Under the pieces are notes generated by a model. It worked only from the letters and a program-made list of their open reading frames with translations. It was not told where the DNA came from and made no database searches. A DNA stretch of 64,000 bases, from assembly GCF_000234095.1 (NCBI RefSeq), contig NZ_JH376798.1, positions 277,424 through 341,423 of the forward strand, given 5' to 3'. The stretch comes from Centipeda infelix ATCC 43532 (GTDB taxonomy: Bacteria > Bacillota > Negativicutes > Selenomonadales > Selenomonadaceae). The position numbers and the translations under genes are program-made. How positions within the stretch are numbered: position 1 is the first letter of the stretch; every line of letters begins with the position of its first letter. Below, one piece after another: positions 53,159 through 62,160 of the stretch.

Positions 53159-54280
53159 CTATCCTTCCTGTATTTTCCCCGCCTCCACATACCGATACGT
53201 TCCCATGCGCTCTGACGGGAAATATGCCGCATCGGTCGCAGTGATAAAGGTCTGGATCTTTTCGCTGCGGATAAAGGAAAGAAGCGCGGCGCGGCGATCT
53301 GCGTCCAGCTCACTCATGACATCATCGAGGAGGAGAATCGGTGCCTCACCGACATTCTCACGCAGGTAGAAGAGCTCAGCGAGTTTCAGCGCGAGCGCAC
53401 CCGTTCGCTGCTGTCCCTGCGAGCCGTAGCTCCTGAGACTCATGCCGCCCACGGCAAGAACCAGATCGTCCAGATGCGGACCGATCCCCGTCGCGGCACG
53501 TACAATATCACGCGCACGCATTTCCTTGAACATCTCATTATACCATAGTTCGAGGCGTTCTGTCATGCCATCTTTCAGAGAGGTCAGCCCCTCGGGCGCG
53601 TGTGCAATCTCATACGAGACGGTCAGTTCCTCACCCGCCGCGAGCACCGCCTGCACACGCGCAGAGAGCGCACACAGCTGCTCCGTCGCTGCAATCCGCC
53701 GCGTGACGATGTACGCGGCGCTCTTTGCGAGCTGTGCATCCCACGGGGTCAGGGAATCAACGGGCGCAAGACGCTCGCGGATATCCTTGAGGAGAGCCCC
53801 CCGCTGACGCAGGATATGTGTGTAGCGCAGGAGCTCCCCGTAGTACGCAGGGCTTGCCTGCGAGAGCTCGGCGTCCAGATAGCGGCGGCGGAGCGCAGGC
53901 GCACCCTTGACGAGAAAGAGATCCTCGGGGGAAAAGAGCACCATCGGCAGGATGCCGACGAGGTCGCGCTGTCTGAGATTTTCTCCGCTGCGCTCAATGC
54001 GCCGCCGTGCACCGCGTGCAAACGTAAAGGAAAGCTCCGAGGGGACATCGTGCCGCAGGAAGGAAAGCCCGATATACGCCCCGCTTTCCCCCATTCGAAT
54101 AAGCTCCGCATCGCTCGATGTGCGATGGGAGCGTCCGAACGCAGCATAGTAAAGTGCCTCGATGATATTCGTCTTGCCCTGTGCGTTCGCTCCGAGGAAA
54201 ATCTGCACGCCCGCATCGAAAGCGAGGTGCAGCTCCTCATAGTTACGATAGGAACGCAGTACAAGTGATGTAATCTCCAT
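53159..54280 (-). CDS. recF: DNA replication and repair protein RecF
   Basis: A 373-residue SMC-like ATPase that helps load RecA at gaps. Walker A LGANAQGKTNIIEALYY is near residue 32, the signature LRSYGSQGQQRTGALALKLAE near residue 290 and Walker B PILLLDDVMSELD. It starts 2 bases after the S4 gene stop and is part of the dnaN operon. Confidence 0.97.
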   Translation of the reverse strand: MEITSLVLRSYRNYEELHLAFDAGVQIFLGANAQGKTNIIEALYYAAFGRSHRTSSDAELIRMGESGAYIGLSFLRHDVPSELSFTFARGARRRIERSGENLRQRDLVGILPMVLFSPEDLFLVKGAPALRRRYLDAELSQASPAYYGELLRYTHILRQRGALLKDIRERLAPVDSLTPWDAQLAKSAAYIVTRRIAATEQLCALSARVQAVLAAGEELTVSYEIAHAPEGLTSLKDGMTERLELWYNEMFKEMRARDIVRAATGIGPHLDDLVLAVGGMSLRSYGSQGQQRTGALALKLAELFYLRENVGEAPILLLDDVMSELDADRRAALLSFIRSEKIQTFITATDAAYFPSERMGTYRYVEAGKIQEG

Positions 54281-54282
54281 AA

Positions 54283-54498
54283 CTACGAACGAATGACACG
54301 GTAAGTATCTTCGCCCTCGATTGTAACGACATCACCAACGACAAGTTTACGTCGGCGTGCCGTCTCGATTTCCCCATTGCGGAGGATCGCCTCCGCGGCA
54401 ATCAGTTCCTTCACGACACCACCGCTCGGAACTGCCCCCGCAAGTTTGAGAAACTGATCCAGCTGGATCGTATCTGTGTGAATCTCGATATCTGTCAA
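54283..54498 (-). CDS. S4-domain RNA-binding protein (YaaA-like)
   Basis: A 71-residue S4 domain protein found between dnaN and recF in most Firmicutes. LDQFLKLAGAVPSGG (near residue 13) and ILRNGEIETARRRKL are the S4 motifs. It overlaps dnaN by four bases (ATGA). It probably binds structured RNA; its exact job is not known. Confidence 0.93.
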   Translation of the reverse strand: MTDIEIHTDTIQLDQFLKLAGAVPSGGVVKELIAAEAILRNGEIETARRRKLVVGDVVTIEGEDTYRVIRS

Positions 54499-55637
54499 TG
54501 TGTCCTCACCGGTGTTACAACGTATACATAATCTGGGTCACATTCCTCACGGATTGTGATGGGCGAGAGGTTCAGGCCCTGCGCGTTTGCTCCTTGCAGC
54601 GAGAGGATGAAGGTGTCACTATCGAGCGACTTCACCGCATCCATGAGATAGGAAGCGTTGAACGCGATCGTGACATCCTCGCCCATCACCTCGGCGGGAA
54701 TCGTCTCCTCCGCCTCGCCGATCTCTGGGCTGTTCGAGGAGATGCGCATCAGCCCCGGCTCGAACGCAAGCTTTACGATATTGTACTGATCGGTACGCGC
54801 AATAAGCGATGCACGCTCGACAGCAGAGGCGAACACAGCAGCATCCAGTGTAACGCGCGTGCGAATATTCTCCTCCGTTGGAATGACGCGGCGGTAATCG
54901 GGGAATGCACCCTCGATCAGACGCGAGGTCATGTAGATGTTATCCGAGGACATACTGATCTGGTTATAGGAACAGGTGACATGGATGTCGCTTGCAACCT
55001 CACCCGTGATCGTGCGCGTGACTTCCTCAAGAAAGCGTGCGGGAATGATGACGCGGATCGATCCTGCGTCCTCCTCAAGCACTTCGCTCTTGACAGCGAG
55101 ACGGTGTACGTTCGTCGCGGCAAACGTGACCTCTTTGCCCTCGACTTCGAGTTGGCAGCCCGTGAAGATCGGACGACGGTCACGCTGTTCTTCGCGCAGA
55201 CAGGCGAATGCAGATTTCTTGACAAGACGTGCAAGCGTACGGTCTTTGATGGTAAATTGCAGCGTCCCATCCATACGTTGAAGCACAGGAAAGTCACTCG
55301 TCTCCATCGTGCGCAGAGTAAATCGTGCTGTGCCGGATTTGATCACAGCGAGTCCGTCACTGCTCTCGGTGTCGATGGAGACCTCCTCGGCAGGAAGTTT
55401 GCGTGCGAACTCAGTGAGGTACTTGCCGGGCAGGACTGCCGTACCGACCATATGAATCTCGGCGGGGATTGTGACGATGAAGCCGAGTTCGTAGTTTGTA
55501 GACTGAAGTTCAAGCTGCCCTTCTTTTGCTGTCATATAGATTCCTGAGAGAATGGGGGTTTGCGGCTTGGTGGAGAGCCCTTTGCTGACGATCTGCAGGG
55601 CGGAGATGAGGTCGCTTTTCCCGAGTGTGATGTTCAT
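54495..55637 (-). CDS. dnaN: DNA polymerase III beta subunit (sliding clamp)
   Basis: A 380-residue clamp of three repeated domains. MNITLGKSDLISALQIVSKG at the start, LTEFARKLPAEEVSIDTES near residue 70 and the C-terminal PITIREECDPDYVYVVTPVR are typical. Start 55637 is used because AAAGGA lies before it and it matches the family; the longer frame to 55823 runs into the origin sequences. It is the first gene of the dnaN-S4-recF operon. Confidence 0.97.
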   Translation of the reverse strand: MNITLGKSDLISALQIVSKGLSTKPQTPILSGIYMTAKEGQLELQSTNYELGFIVTIPAEIHMVGTAVLPGKYLTEFARKLPAEEVSIDTESSDGLAVIKSGTARFTLRTMETSDFPVLQRMDGTLQFTIKDRTLARLVKKSAFACLREEQRDRRPIFTGCQLEVEGKEVTFAATNVHRLAVKSEVLEEDAGSIRVIIPARFLEEVTRTITGEVASDIHVTCSYNQISMSSDNIYMTSRLIEGAFPDYRRVIPTEENIRTRVTLDAAVFASAVERASLIARTDQYNIVKLAFEPGLMRISSNSPEIGEAEETIPAEVMGEDVTIAFNASYLMDAVKSLDSDTFILSLQGANAQGLNLSPITIREECDPDYVYVVTPVRTH

Positions 55638-55679
55638 TGTATTTCCTTTCCGATGGGAGCTTTGTGCGATTTGTTCTCC

Positions 55680-55910
55680 CTTTTTTCTATGGGTGCTTGT
55701 AGAAAATAAATATAGTAGACGTAGTAGTAGGAGCTGTGGATTGGTGGAAAAGTGGAGAAAAGCCAAGAGCGGCGCGGGAGTTATTGTGGATAAGTTGGAC
55801 TGAGTTATTCCTAAATTATCCACAGTTTACACAGATGAGAGGTGGATGAAATATTATCCACAAAATATCCACATGAAATGCCGTGTGAAATGAACAGAGA
55901 TGTCCACAGG
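55680..55910. other. oriC: oriC unwinding region between dnaN and dnaA
   Basis: From right to left: DnaA boxes at 55900-55908 (ATGTCCACA), 55865-55873 (ATATCCACA), 55854-55862 and 55816-55824 (both TTATCCACA), and 55785-55793 (TGTGGATAA, opposite strand). Then a box-like TGTGGATTG (55735-55743), TAG trios (TAGTAGACGTAGTAGTAGGAG, 55713-55733 without the last base) and an AT-rich stretch (55681-55712). Box, then trios, then AT-rich DNA is the order of the B. subtilis basal unwinding system, where DnaA forms a filament on the trios and melts the DNA. Confidence 0.88.
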
Positions 55911-55942
55911 GTAGTATAGATTCTCGTATGATCAACGATTCC

Positions 55943-57427
55943 TTAAATCCCTTTGATCTGAATGCTCAGCGATTCGATCAATGCTTTTGTTGCGGGGTCG
56001 CTGTCCGTGAGGTTCTGGATCTTCTTGTGCGCGTGGATGACCGTCGAGTGGTCACGGTTAAAGAAACCGCCGATGGTCGGCCACGATACCTCTGTCAACT
56101 CGTGGCAGAGATACATGGCGATCTGGCGCGGATAGGCGATGTCGTTGCTGCGCTTCGTCGAGCGGATGTCGTCGCTCGTCACCTTGAAGTGTGTGCAGAC
56201 GATGCGCTCGATCATCTCCATTGTGATCCGTCGCCCTTTCTCGCCGCGCAGATAGTTGCCAAGTGCTGCAATGCAGGTCGTCTCGTCAATCGGCATACGC
56301 ATGGTCGAGGCGTACTTGATGAGGCGCGTGAGAGCGCCCTCGAGTTCGCGGATATTGCTGTCCACGCGGCTCGCAATGTAGGTCACAACATCTTCGGGGA
56401 TATCGACCTCTTCGCTCTGCGCCTTCTTTTGGAGGATTGCGACGCGCGTCTCGAACTCCGGCGGTTGGATATCAACGACTGCGCCGCCGGCGAAGCGTGA
56501 GATCAGACGATCTTCGAGATCCTTGACATCCTGCGGCTGGCGATCCGAGGTCAGGATGATCTGTCTGCCGTTGTCGCGCAGTTTGTTGAACGTCTGGAAA
56601 AACTCCGTCTGCGTCTGCTCCTGCCTCGCAAAGAACTGGATATCGTCGATCAGCAGCACATCGATATGGTAATATTTTTCGCGGAATGCATCCATGTTCT
56701 TTTCGCGAATCGAACGGATGAATTCGTTGGTAAAATCCGTACTCGCGATGTAGAGGACGCGCTTTTCGGGATGATCTGCAAGGATCTTGTGGCCGACCGC
56801 ATGCATGAGATGGGTCTTGCCGAGCCCCACACCGCCGTAGATAAAGAGCGGATTGTGCGAGGGCAGCCCAGGGGCATCTGCGACCGCCTTTGCCATCGAG
56901 TATGAGAACTGGTTGGAGCGTCCCATGACGAATGCATCAAACGTGTACTTCGGGTTGAGGGTCGAGGCATCGTCCGGTGCCACCGCACCCGCATCGCCGT
57001 TTGGTGTGAGCGGGAGACTGCCCTGTGAGGGCATGTTGTAGTCTGCAATCTCCTCGGCAGTCATGTGTCCGATATGCGCGTCTTTTTTTCGGGATTGCTG
57101 CGGCATATGCTTTTCCACAGGAGGTTCGTTTTCCTGTGTCGGAGGCTGCTCTTTCGTCGCTGCCATCGGGTCGACAATGACGCGGAACGTATAGCCTGCA
57201 CCGAGCGCTTGCTGCACTACATCGCCAAAGAGTGCGCCGAGGCGTGACTCAATGTATTGCTTTTGAAAGTCTTCCTCTACGGCAAGCAACAGCTCATTGT
57301 TTTCAAGTGAGATGGGGATCGTGGGCTGAATCCATTTTTTTACAGCGTCCTCGTGGATGATGCCGTCGGTCTTTTCGAGTACCTTTTGCCATTGCATTTC
57401 AATGGAGGCGGTTTTGTCTACGGACAT
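55943..57427 (-). CDS. dnaA: Chromosomal replication initiator DnaA
   Basis: A 494-residue AAA+ initiator. Domain I is residues 1-90; a variable linker with KEQPPTQENEPPVEKH follows. Walker A is YGGVGLGKTHLMHAVGH (near residue 205), Walker B LLIDDIQFFA, and domain IV carries the DnaA-box signature NRDHSTVIHAHKKI near residue 470. Start 57427 (MSVDK) has AAGGGA at good distance; a TTG at 57445 would add six residues. The linker makes it longer than the usual 450 residues. DnaA boxes flank it on both sides. Confidence 0.97.
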   Translation of the reverse strand: MSVDKTASIEMQWQKVLEKTDGIIHEDAVKKWIQPTIPISLENNELLLAVEEDFQKQYIESRLGALFGDVVQQALGAGYTFRVIVDPMAATKEQPPTQENEPPVEKHMPQQSRKKDAHIGHMTAEEIADYNMPSQGSLPLTPNGDAGAVAPDDASTLNPKYTFDAFVMGRSNQFSYSMAKAVADAPGLPSHNPLFIYGGVGLGKTHLMHAVGHKILADHPEKRVLYIASTDFTNEFIRSIREKNMDAFREKYYHIDVLLIDDIQFFARQEQTQTEFFQTFNKLRDNGRQIILTSDRQPQDVKDLEDRLISRFAGGAVVDIQPPEFETRVAILQKKAQSEEVDIPEDVVTYIASRVDSNIRELEGALTRLIKYASTMRMPIDETTCIAALGNYLRGEKGRRITMEMIERIVCTHFKVTSDDIRSTKRSNDIAYPRQIAMYLCHELTEVSWPTIGGFFNRDHSTVIHAHKKIQNLTDSDPATKALIESLSIQIKGI

Positions 57428-57471
57428 ACATTTGCGTCCCTTCAAAAATTTTTACTGCGTAAAACAATATG

Positions 57472-57621
57472 TTATCCACAGGGTTATTCACAGCTGTGGA
57501 CAATTTCGTCAATGAAATGGGCACGGTAAAATGTGCGATGTCAAAATTACACATGTTTTTTTCACAAGTTTTCCACAGTGCAGTGAGGATATTTTAGCAA
57601 AAAAAAGGTGACTTATCAACA
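57472..57621. other. oriC: DnaA-box cluster between dnaA and rpmH
   Basis: TTATCCACA (57472-57480), TTATTCACA (57484-57492), TGTGGACAA (57495-57503), TTTTCCACA (57569-57577) and TTATCAACA (57613-57621). It forms the second half of a bipartite origin and may also autoregulate dnaA. Confidence 0.85.
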
Positions 57622-57673
57622 GGTGCTTTTGCCCTATTCTTTGAAAAAAACGCGCAAACAGGGTGCTTTCGCC

Positions 57674-57703
57674 TTGACAGTGCTGCTTTTTTTCGTCTAT
57701 AAT
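57674..57703 (+). promoter_or_regulatory. Promoter of rpmH operon
   Basis: A consensus TTGACA (57674-57679), 18 bases and TATAAT (57698-57703). It is strong, as expected for a ribosomal protein gene. Confidence 0.88.
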
Positions 57704-57781
57704 GACGGCTAGTAATATCTATCATACGAATCGCCGCACGGCATATGCCGCGAAGAGCGGCAGAAAAGGAGGTGACGTGAG

Positions 57782-57916
57782 GTGAAGAGAACATTTCAGC
57801 CCAACAACCATTGGAGAAAAAAGACACATGGATTCCGTGAGCGCATGAAGACGAAAGGCGGCCGCCTCGTACTCAAGAGAAGGCGTCAGCGCGGACGAAA
57901 GAAGCTGTCGGCGTAA
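57782..57916 (+). CDS. rpmH: 50S ribosomal protein L34
   Basis: A 44-residue basic protein of the large ribosomal subunit, beginning [18 protein letters not shown] and ending RGRKKLSA, the family pattern. The start is GTG 57782 with AAGGAGGT (57766-57773) upstream. A GCGA-loop terminator follows at 57933, so rnpA downstream is read less. Confidence 0.96.
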   Translation: MKRTFQPNNHWRKKTHGFRERMKTKGGRLVLKRRRQRGRKKLSA

Positions 57917-57932
57917 AAGCTGCAGCCTGTCG

Positions 57933-57958
57933 GAGGTCACGCGAGTGACCTCTTTTTT
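57933..57958 (+). terminator. Terminator between rpmH and rnpA
   Basis: GAGGTCAC, GCGA tetraloop, GTGACCTC, TTTTTT. It is a compact intrinsic terminator within the rpmH-rnpA operon and should lower rnpA expression relative to L34. Confidence 0.88.
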
Positions 57959-57964
57959 AGCGAT

Positions 57965-58351
57965 ATGAGAAAAAGATACACATTGCCGCGCACGAAGATG
58001 ATTAAGCGGCGCAGCGACTTTCAGAACGTCTATCAGAAGGGAAAATCTGTCGCGGGGCGGCGGATGATTCTCTATGTCCTGCGTGATACACGCGTTGCGG
58101 GCAAGGTCGGCTTTGCCGCTGGAAAAAAACTTGGGTGCGCTGCTGTGCGCAGCCGTACGAAACGCCTCCTGCGCGAGGCGTTTCGCCATATGCAGCACGA
58201 ACTGCGCGCCGATGTCGGGATACTCCTCATTGGGCGTGCGGGACTTGCTGCGGGCAAAATGCAGGATGCTGCTGTCGAACTCCGCAGCCTTGCACGGCGC
58301 GCGAAAATCTTTGCGGATGGGAGCATTCCGGATCGCACGGGGGAGCAGTGA
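57965..58351 (+). CDS. rnpA: Ribonuclease P protein component
   Basis: A 128-residue basic protein that binds RNase P RNA in tRNA 5' processing. [19 protein letters not shown] near residue 13 and the RNR-type helix [15 protein letters not shown] near residue 60 are characteristic. The start at 57965 gives the family N-terminus ([13 protein letters not shown]), though no clear ribosome binding site precedes it. It overlaps yidD by one base. Confidence 0.94.
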   Translation: MRKRYTLPRTKMIKRRSDFQNVYQKGKSVAGRRMILYVLRDTRVAGKVGFAAGKKLGCAAVRSRTKRLLREAFRHMQHELRADVGILLIGRAGLAAGKMQDAAVELRSLARRAKIFADGSIPDRTGEQ

Positions 58352-58560
58352 TGAAACGTCTGCTCCTTCTTCTCGTGCAGTTCTATCGCAGTTGGATCTC
58401 GCCCCTCCTGCCGCCCTCCTGCCGCTACTACCCCACCTGCTCCGCGTATGCGATGGAGGCGATTGAGCGGTACGGTGCGCGGCGCGGCGGATGGATGGCA
58501 CTCAAGAGGATTTTGCGCTGTCATCCCTTTCACGCGGGCGGCTACGATCCCGTACCGTAG
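58351..58560 (+). CDS. yidD: Membrane protein insertion efficiency factor YidD
   Basis: A 69-residue protein of the YidD family that assists membrane protein insertion with Yid[21 protein letters not shown] near residue 11 with [10 protein letters not shown] and the C-terminal [14 protein letters not shown] are diagnostic. ATG overlaps the rnpA stop (TGATG). Confidence 0.95.
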   Translation: MKRLLLLLVQFYRSWISPLLPPSCRYYPTCSAYAMEAIERYGARRGGWMALKRILRCHPFHAGGYDPVP

Positions 58561-58667
58561 ATTGTTATTTTTTTCGTTGGGCATCGCGTCACGAAAACCG
58601 AATGAATCTATACAAATCGATTCCTTAAATTTTCTACGAAACTTCCCTACAGTAGGAGGAAACAGCG

Positions 58668-59342
58668 TTGATCGAATTTTTTAGCAACCTCTTTGCGCCC
58701 ATTATCCATGTTTTGCAGTTCATCCTCGGCGGCTTCTACACCATCACGAGTGCCGCAGGGCTTGTCAGCTACGGCTTCCCCATCATTCTCCTCACCATCC
58801 TCATCAAGGTTGTGACCTACCCGCTCACCGTCAAACAGATCAAATCCATGAAGGCGATGCAGGAAATCCAGCCGAAGATGAAAAAGATCCAGGAAAAGTA
58901 CAAAAGCAACCCGCAGATGCTCCAGCAGAAAACAGGCGAACTCTTCCGTGAGGCGGGCGTCAACCCGCTTGCCGGCTGCCTGCCGCTCCTCGTGCAGATG
59001 CCGATCCTCATGGGCATGTACTACGCCCTCTTCAACTTTACTTTCCCGAGCGCGGAGGCGGCGGCATTCTTCTGGCTGCCGAACATGTCAGAGCCCGATC
59101 CGCTCTACATCCTGCCCGTGCTCTCGGCAGCGACCACCTACCTGCAGCAGAAAATGACCTCTACCGAGATGAATCCACAGATGAAGATCATGATGACCAT
59201 TATGCCGCTTTTCATTGGTTGGATCAGCCTGACCTTTCCCTCAGGACTTGTGCTCTACTGGGTCACGATGAACGTCGTGCAGATCGCCCAGCAGTGGTGG
59301 ATGTACCGTGGTGAAAATGCGGCAGCAAAGGGGGCAAACTGA
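58668..59342 (+). CDS. yidC: Membrane protein insertase YidC/Oxa1 (SpoIIIJ type)
   Basis: A 224-residue inner-membrane insertase with five helices. SYGFPIILLTILIKVVTYPL near residue 30, then QIKSMKAMQEIQPKMKKIQE and the helix NPLAGCLPLLVQMPILMGMY fit the family. It lacks the lipoprotein signal and large periplasmic domain seen in other groups. The start is TTG 58668, with AGGAGG 8 bases upstream. Confidence 0.95.
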   Translation: MIEFFSNLFAPIIHVLQFILGGFYTITSAAGLVSYGFPIILLTILIKVVTYPLTVKQIKSMKAMQEIQPKMKKIQEKYKSNPQMLQQKTGELFREAGVNPLAGCLPLLVQMPILMGMYYALFNFTFPSAEAAAFFWLPNMSEPDPLYILPVLSAATTYLQQKMTSTEMNPQMKIMMTIMPLFIGWISLTFPSGLVLYWVTMNVVQIAQQWWMYRGENAAAKGAN

Positions 59343-59343
59343 C

Positions 59344-60420
59344 ATGGCAGAGATCATCGAAACCACCGGAAAAACCGTCGAGGACGCACTCTCGCATGCC
59401 CTCGATAAACTCGGCTGCGGCAGAGCTGAGGTCACCTATGAGATTGTACAGGAGCCCTCGGGCGGCTTCCTCGGACTGTGGGGCAAACGCGAGGCACGCA
59501 TTCGCGTCACGACGCGTCCCGTGATTCCGCCGCAGCGCACCGAGGTACAGACACCCGCGCCTCCGACCGTCATCACCGCGCCGCCGGCACCTTCCGTCGT
59601 GGAGAAAGAGGCTGCAGAGGAGAATGCTCCGGCGGACAATGGATTTGGCGTGCGTTCGAAACGGTTTCACACGGATCTGCGTTCCTCCGCGCGCAAGAAG
59701 CCGGAGCAAAACGGAACACAGCGCAGCATGGGAGAACGTGGAAACCGTGAAAGCGGACGCGGCGATGATACGCGCCCGTACCGTGAGAGCCGTGCACGCG
59801 GCCGTTATGAGGGACAGGACGAGCGGCGCGAGCGTCCGTCCTACGAGCGTGAGGGTGCGGGCTATGAGATGCGGAAACGTCGTGAGCGTTCGGATGTACA
59901 GCTCCTCCCGCTTACCGACGAGATGGCCGCAGCAGCCGAGAAATTTCTCGGCGAGATCTTTGCCGCGATGGCACTCAGTGTCGAGCTGCGTCGTACAGAT
60001 ACCCCATCCGGTACGATCTTCAACATGCAGGGCGAGAACCTCGGCATTCTTATTGGTAAGCACGGAGCGACCCTCGATGCGCTCCAGTACCTTACGAATC
60101 TTGTCGTGAACAAGATCCCCGAGACCGGCTATGCGCGCATCATCCTCGATGTCGAGGACTACCGTGCGCGCCGTGAGGAGACCCTCACGCGCCTTGCGGG
60201 ACATCTCGCGGACAAAGCGTGCCGCATCGGCGAGGAGATCCACCTCGAACCGATGAGCCGCCACGAGCGCAAGATCATCCACATGGCACTGCAGGACAAT
60301 CGACGCGTCACCACCTACAGTGCGGGCGACAACCCGCGGCGCTACGTCGTCATCGTCCCGCGCCGCCGCCGCTATGCACGTGACTACGATGAATCGAGCT
60401 ATGACCGCTACGAGCGGTAA
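59344..60420 (+). CDS. jag: Jag/KhpB RNA-binding protein
   Basis: A 358-residue protein: Jag_N domain (residues 1-55, ending EPSGGFLGLWGKREARI), a long Arg/Glu-rich linker (residues 90-180), a KH domain with LIGKHGATLDALQYLTN (near residue 240) and an R3H domain (SRHERKIIHMALQD near residue 305). Jag with KhpA binds RNA and affects cell division and envelope in Gram-positives. It starts one base after the yidC stop. Confidence 0.94.
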   Translation: MAEIIETTGKTVEDALSHALDKLGCGRAEVTYEIVQEPSGGFLGLWGKREARIRVTTRPVIPPQRTEVQTPAPPTVITAPPAPSVVEKEAAEENAPADNGFGVRSKRFHTDLRSSARKKPEQNGTQRSMGERGNRESGRGDDTRPYRESRARGRYEGQDERRERPSYEREGAGYEMRKRRERSDVQLLPLTDEMAAAAEKFLGEIFAAMALSVELRRTDTPSGTIFNMQGENLGILIGKHGATLDALQYLTNLVVNKIPETGYARIILDVEDYRARREETLTRLAGHLADKACRIGEEIHLEPMSRHERKIIHMALQDNRRVTTYSAGDNPRRYVVIVPRRRRYARDYDESSYDRYER

Positions 60421-60498
60421 GGGCGCACCCTTTTGAGCGGGCTTTGGATGATACGGGAAAACCGTTCAAAGTCTCTAGAAGATACTTGATATACAAAT

Positions 60499-60544
60499 GA
60501 GGTGTGTTGTACGGAGCAGAATGCTTCATACAGCACACCTCTTT
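60499..60544 (+). terminator. Hairpin between jag and mnmE
   Basis: GAGGTGTGTTGTA pairs with TACAGCACACCTC, followed by TTTCC. It may partly stop transcription before mnmE. Confidence 0.6.
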
Positions 60545-60575
60545 CCGACATTTTGAGAAATGGGAAAGGGAAAGC

Positions 60576-61952
60576 ATGGCCGAGGACACCATCAGCCAGA
60601 TCGCCACCGCGCAGGGAACGGGCGGCATCGGCATCATTCGTGTGAGCGGAGCAGACGCACTGAACATTGCGCGTGCGGTATTTCGTCCCATGCGCGGAAC
60701 GCTTGGGGAGATCGCGCCGTACACGGCACGCTACGGGAACATCGTCGCGGCGGACGGCACCATCATTGATGAGTGTATCCTCCTCTTTATGCGTGCACCG
60801 CACTCCTATACGGGTGAGGATACCGTCGAGCTCCAGTGCCACGGCGGCACGATCGTTCTGCGCTCCGTCCTTCAGCGTACATGGGAGGCGGGGGCACGTC
60901 CTGCCGCAGCGGGGGAGTTCACAAAACGCGCCTTTCTCAGCGGACGGCTCGATCTCGCGCGCGCCGAGGGCGTTATGGAGCTTATCAACGCGCGGAGTTC
61001 TCGTGCTGCCCGCGCCGCGCGGGAGCGTCTGGCGGGCGCACTCTCGCGTGAGATCACAGCGATCCGCACGCGCCTCCTCGGCGTGATTGCACGCATCGAG
61101 GCGGGCATCGACTTTCCCGAGGACGACATCCCTGCCGCATCCGCTGCTGCAATTCGCGCGGATATCGGCGATGCCGCCGCTGCCGTACAGAAACTCCTCA
61201 CGGGCGCATATGCGGGGCGCATCCTGCGTGAGGGGGTCAAGACCGTCATCGTCGGCCGTCCGAACGTCGGAAAATCCAGCCTCCTCAACGCCCTCCTCGG
61301 TACGGAGCGTGCCATCGTCACCGACGTACCCGGCACCACGCGGGACATCATCGAGGAGGAGATCAGCGTCGAGGGAATTCCCCTCCGCCTCATCGATACC
61401 GCAGGGTTGCGTGCGTCAGAGGACGAGGTCGAGCGGCTCGGCGTTGCACGCACCGAGCAGCACCTCGGGGATGCGGAGCTCGTCCTCGCCGTCTTTGACA
61501 GCTCCTGCGGACTCACCGACGAGGATCGCGAAATCCTCGCGCGCCTCAAAAAAATGGATGCAGACATCATCATCCTCTGCAACAAGGAGGACTGCGCCTC
61601 CGTCCTGCGCGTCACCGACTTCGACGGACTGAACGCACCCGTCCTCATGATCTCCGCACAGGCGGGCACGGGGCTCGATGCCCTGCGCGAGACCATCGCC
61701 GCCCGCGTCCGCGCTCTTGAGGGCGACCTCGGCGACGGGGCACTGCCGAACAAGGAGCGCGAGGTCGAGTCCCTCCGCCGTACCGCACAGCACCTCAGCG
61801 AAGCGGAGCGCAGCCTCACTGAGGACATGGGCACGGACTTCATCTCGATCGACCTGCGCGGCGCGTATGAAACCCTCGGCGAGATCCTCGGCGAGACCGT
61901 CGACACCGATCTCATCGACCGCATCTTCAGCGAGTTCTGCATTGGGAAATAA
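60576..61952 (+). CDS. mnmE: tRNA modification GTPase MnmE
   Basis: A 458-residue GTPase working with MnmG on tRNA U34. The N-terminal formyl-THF-binding domain begins EDTISQIATAQGTGGIGIIR. The G domain has GRPNVGKSSLLNAL near residue 228, then PGTTRD, DTAGLR and NKED, and the protein ends with the catalytic CIGK. GGGAAAGGGA precedes ATG 60576. Its partner mnmG is 44 kb away in this window. Confidence 0.97.
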   Translation: MAEDTISQIATAQGTGGIGIIRVSGADALNIARAVFRPMRGTLGEIAPYTARYGNIVAADGTIIDECILLFMRAPHSYTGEDTVELQCHGGTIVLRSVLQRTWEAGARPAAAGEFTKRAFLSGRLDLARAEGVMELINARSSRAARAARERLAGALSREITAIRTRLLGVIARIEAGIDFPEDDIPAASAAAIRADIGDAAAAVQKLLTGAYAGRILREGVKTVIVGRPNVGKSSLLNALLGTERAIVTDVPGTTRDIIEEEISVEGIPLRLIDTAGLRASEDEVERLGVARTEQHLGDAELVLAVFDSSCGLTDEDREILARLKKMDADIIILCNKEDCASVLRVTDFDGLNAPVLMISAQAGTGLDALRETIAARVRALEGDLGDGALPNKEREVESLRRTAQHLSEAERSLTEDMGTDFISIDLRGAYETLGEILGETVDTDLIDRIFSEFCIGK

Positions 61953-61990
61953 AAAAAGCCCTAAGGAAGGCTTGTTATACGAAAATTTGT

Positions 61991-62019
61991 TTGTATTTTA
62001 GATCTAACTATGCTATCAT
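61991..62019 (+). promoter_or_regulatory. Promoter of type I toxin gene, locus 3
   Basis: TTGTAT (61991-61996), 17 bases, TATCAT (62014-62019). Confidence 0.7.
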
Positions 62020-62088
62020 GTGATTGAAACGTCCTGGGCAGGAGCAATCCTGCGGCGGTATCTTTCCCCCGAAAGGGGGTGAGTAAGT

Positions 62089-62160
62089 ATGACAGAAGTT
62101 GACGCGATCGTTTTTCTGGTCGTTGCCACCGGATATCTGCTTGCAATAGCAAAAAAGTAA
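62089..62160 (+). CDS. Type I toxin-like membrane peptide, locus 3
   Basis: A 23-residue peptide, MTEVDAIVFLVVATGYLLAI ending Ala-Lys-Lys. It shares the FLVV core, one hydrophobic helix and basic end with loci 1 and 2 but is otherwise divergent. A CCCCC-GAAA-GGGGG hairpin (62066-62079) holds the AGGGGGTGAG ribosome binding site. Promoters face each other on both strands. The orientation is the reverse of loci 1 and 2 in the window. A toxin role is inferred from layout. Confidence 0.7.
   Translation: MTEVDAIVFLVVATGYLLAIAKK

Noticed and set aside
60421..60503. Small gene between jag and mnmE
   Set aside because: Only a short frame inside the hairpin, with no coding features; treated as a terminator region.
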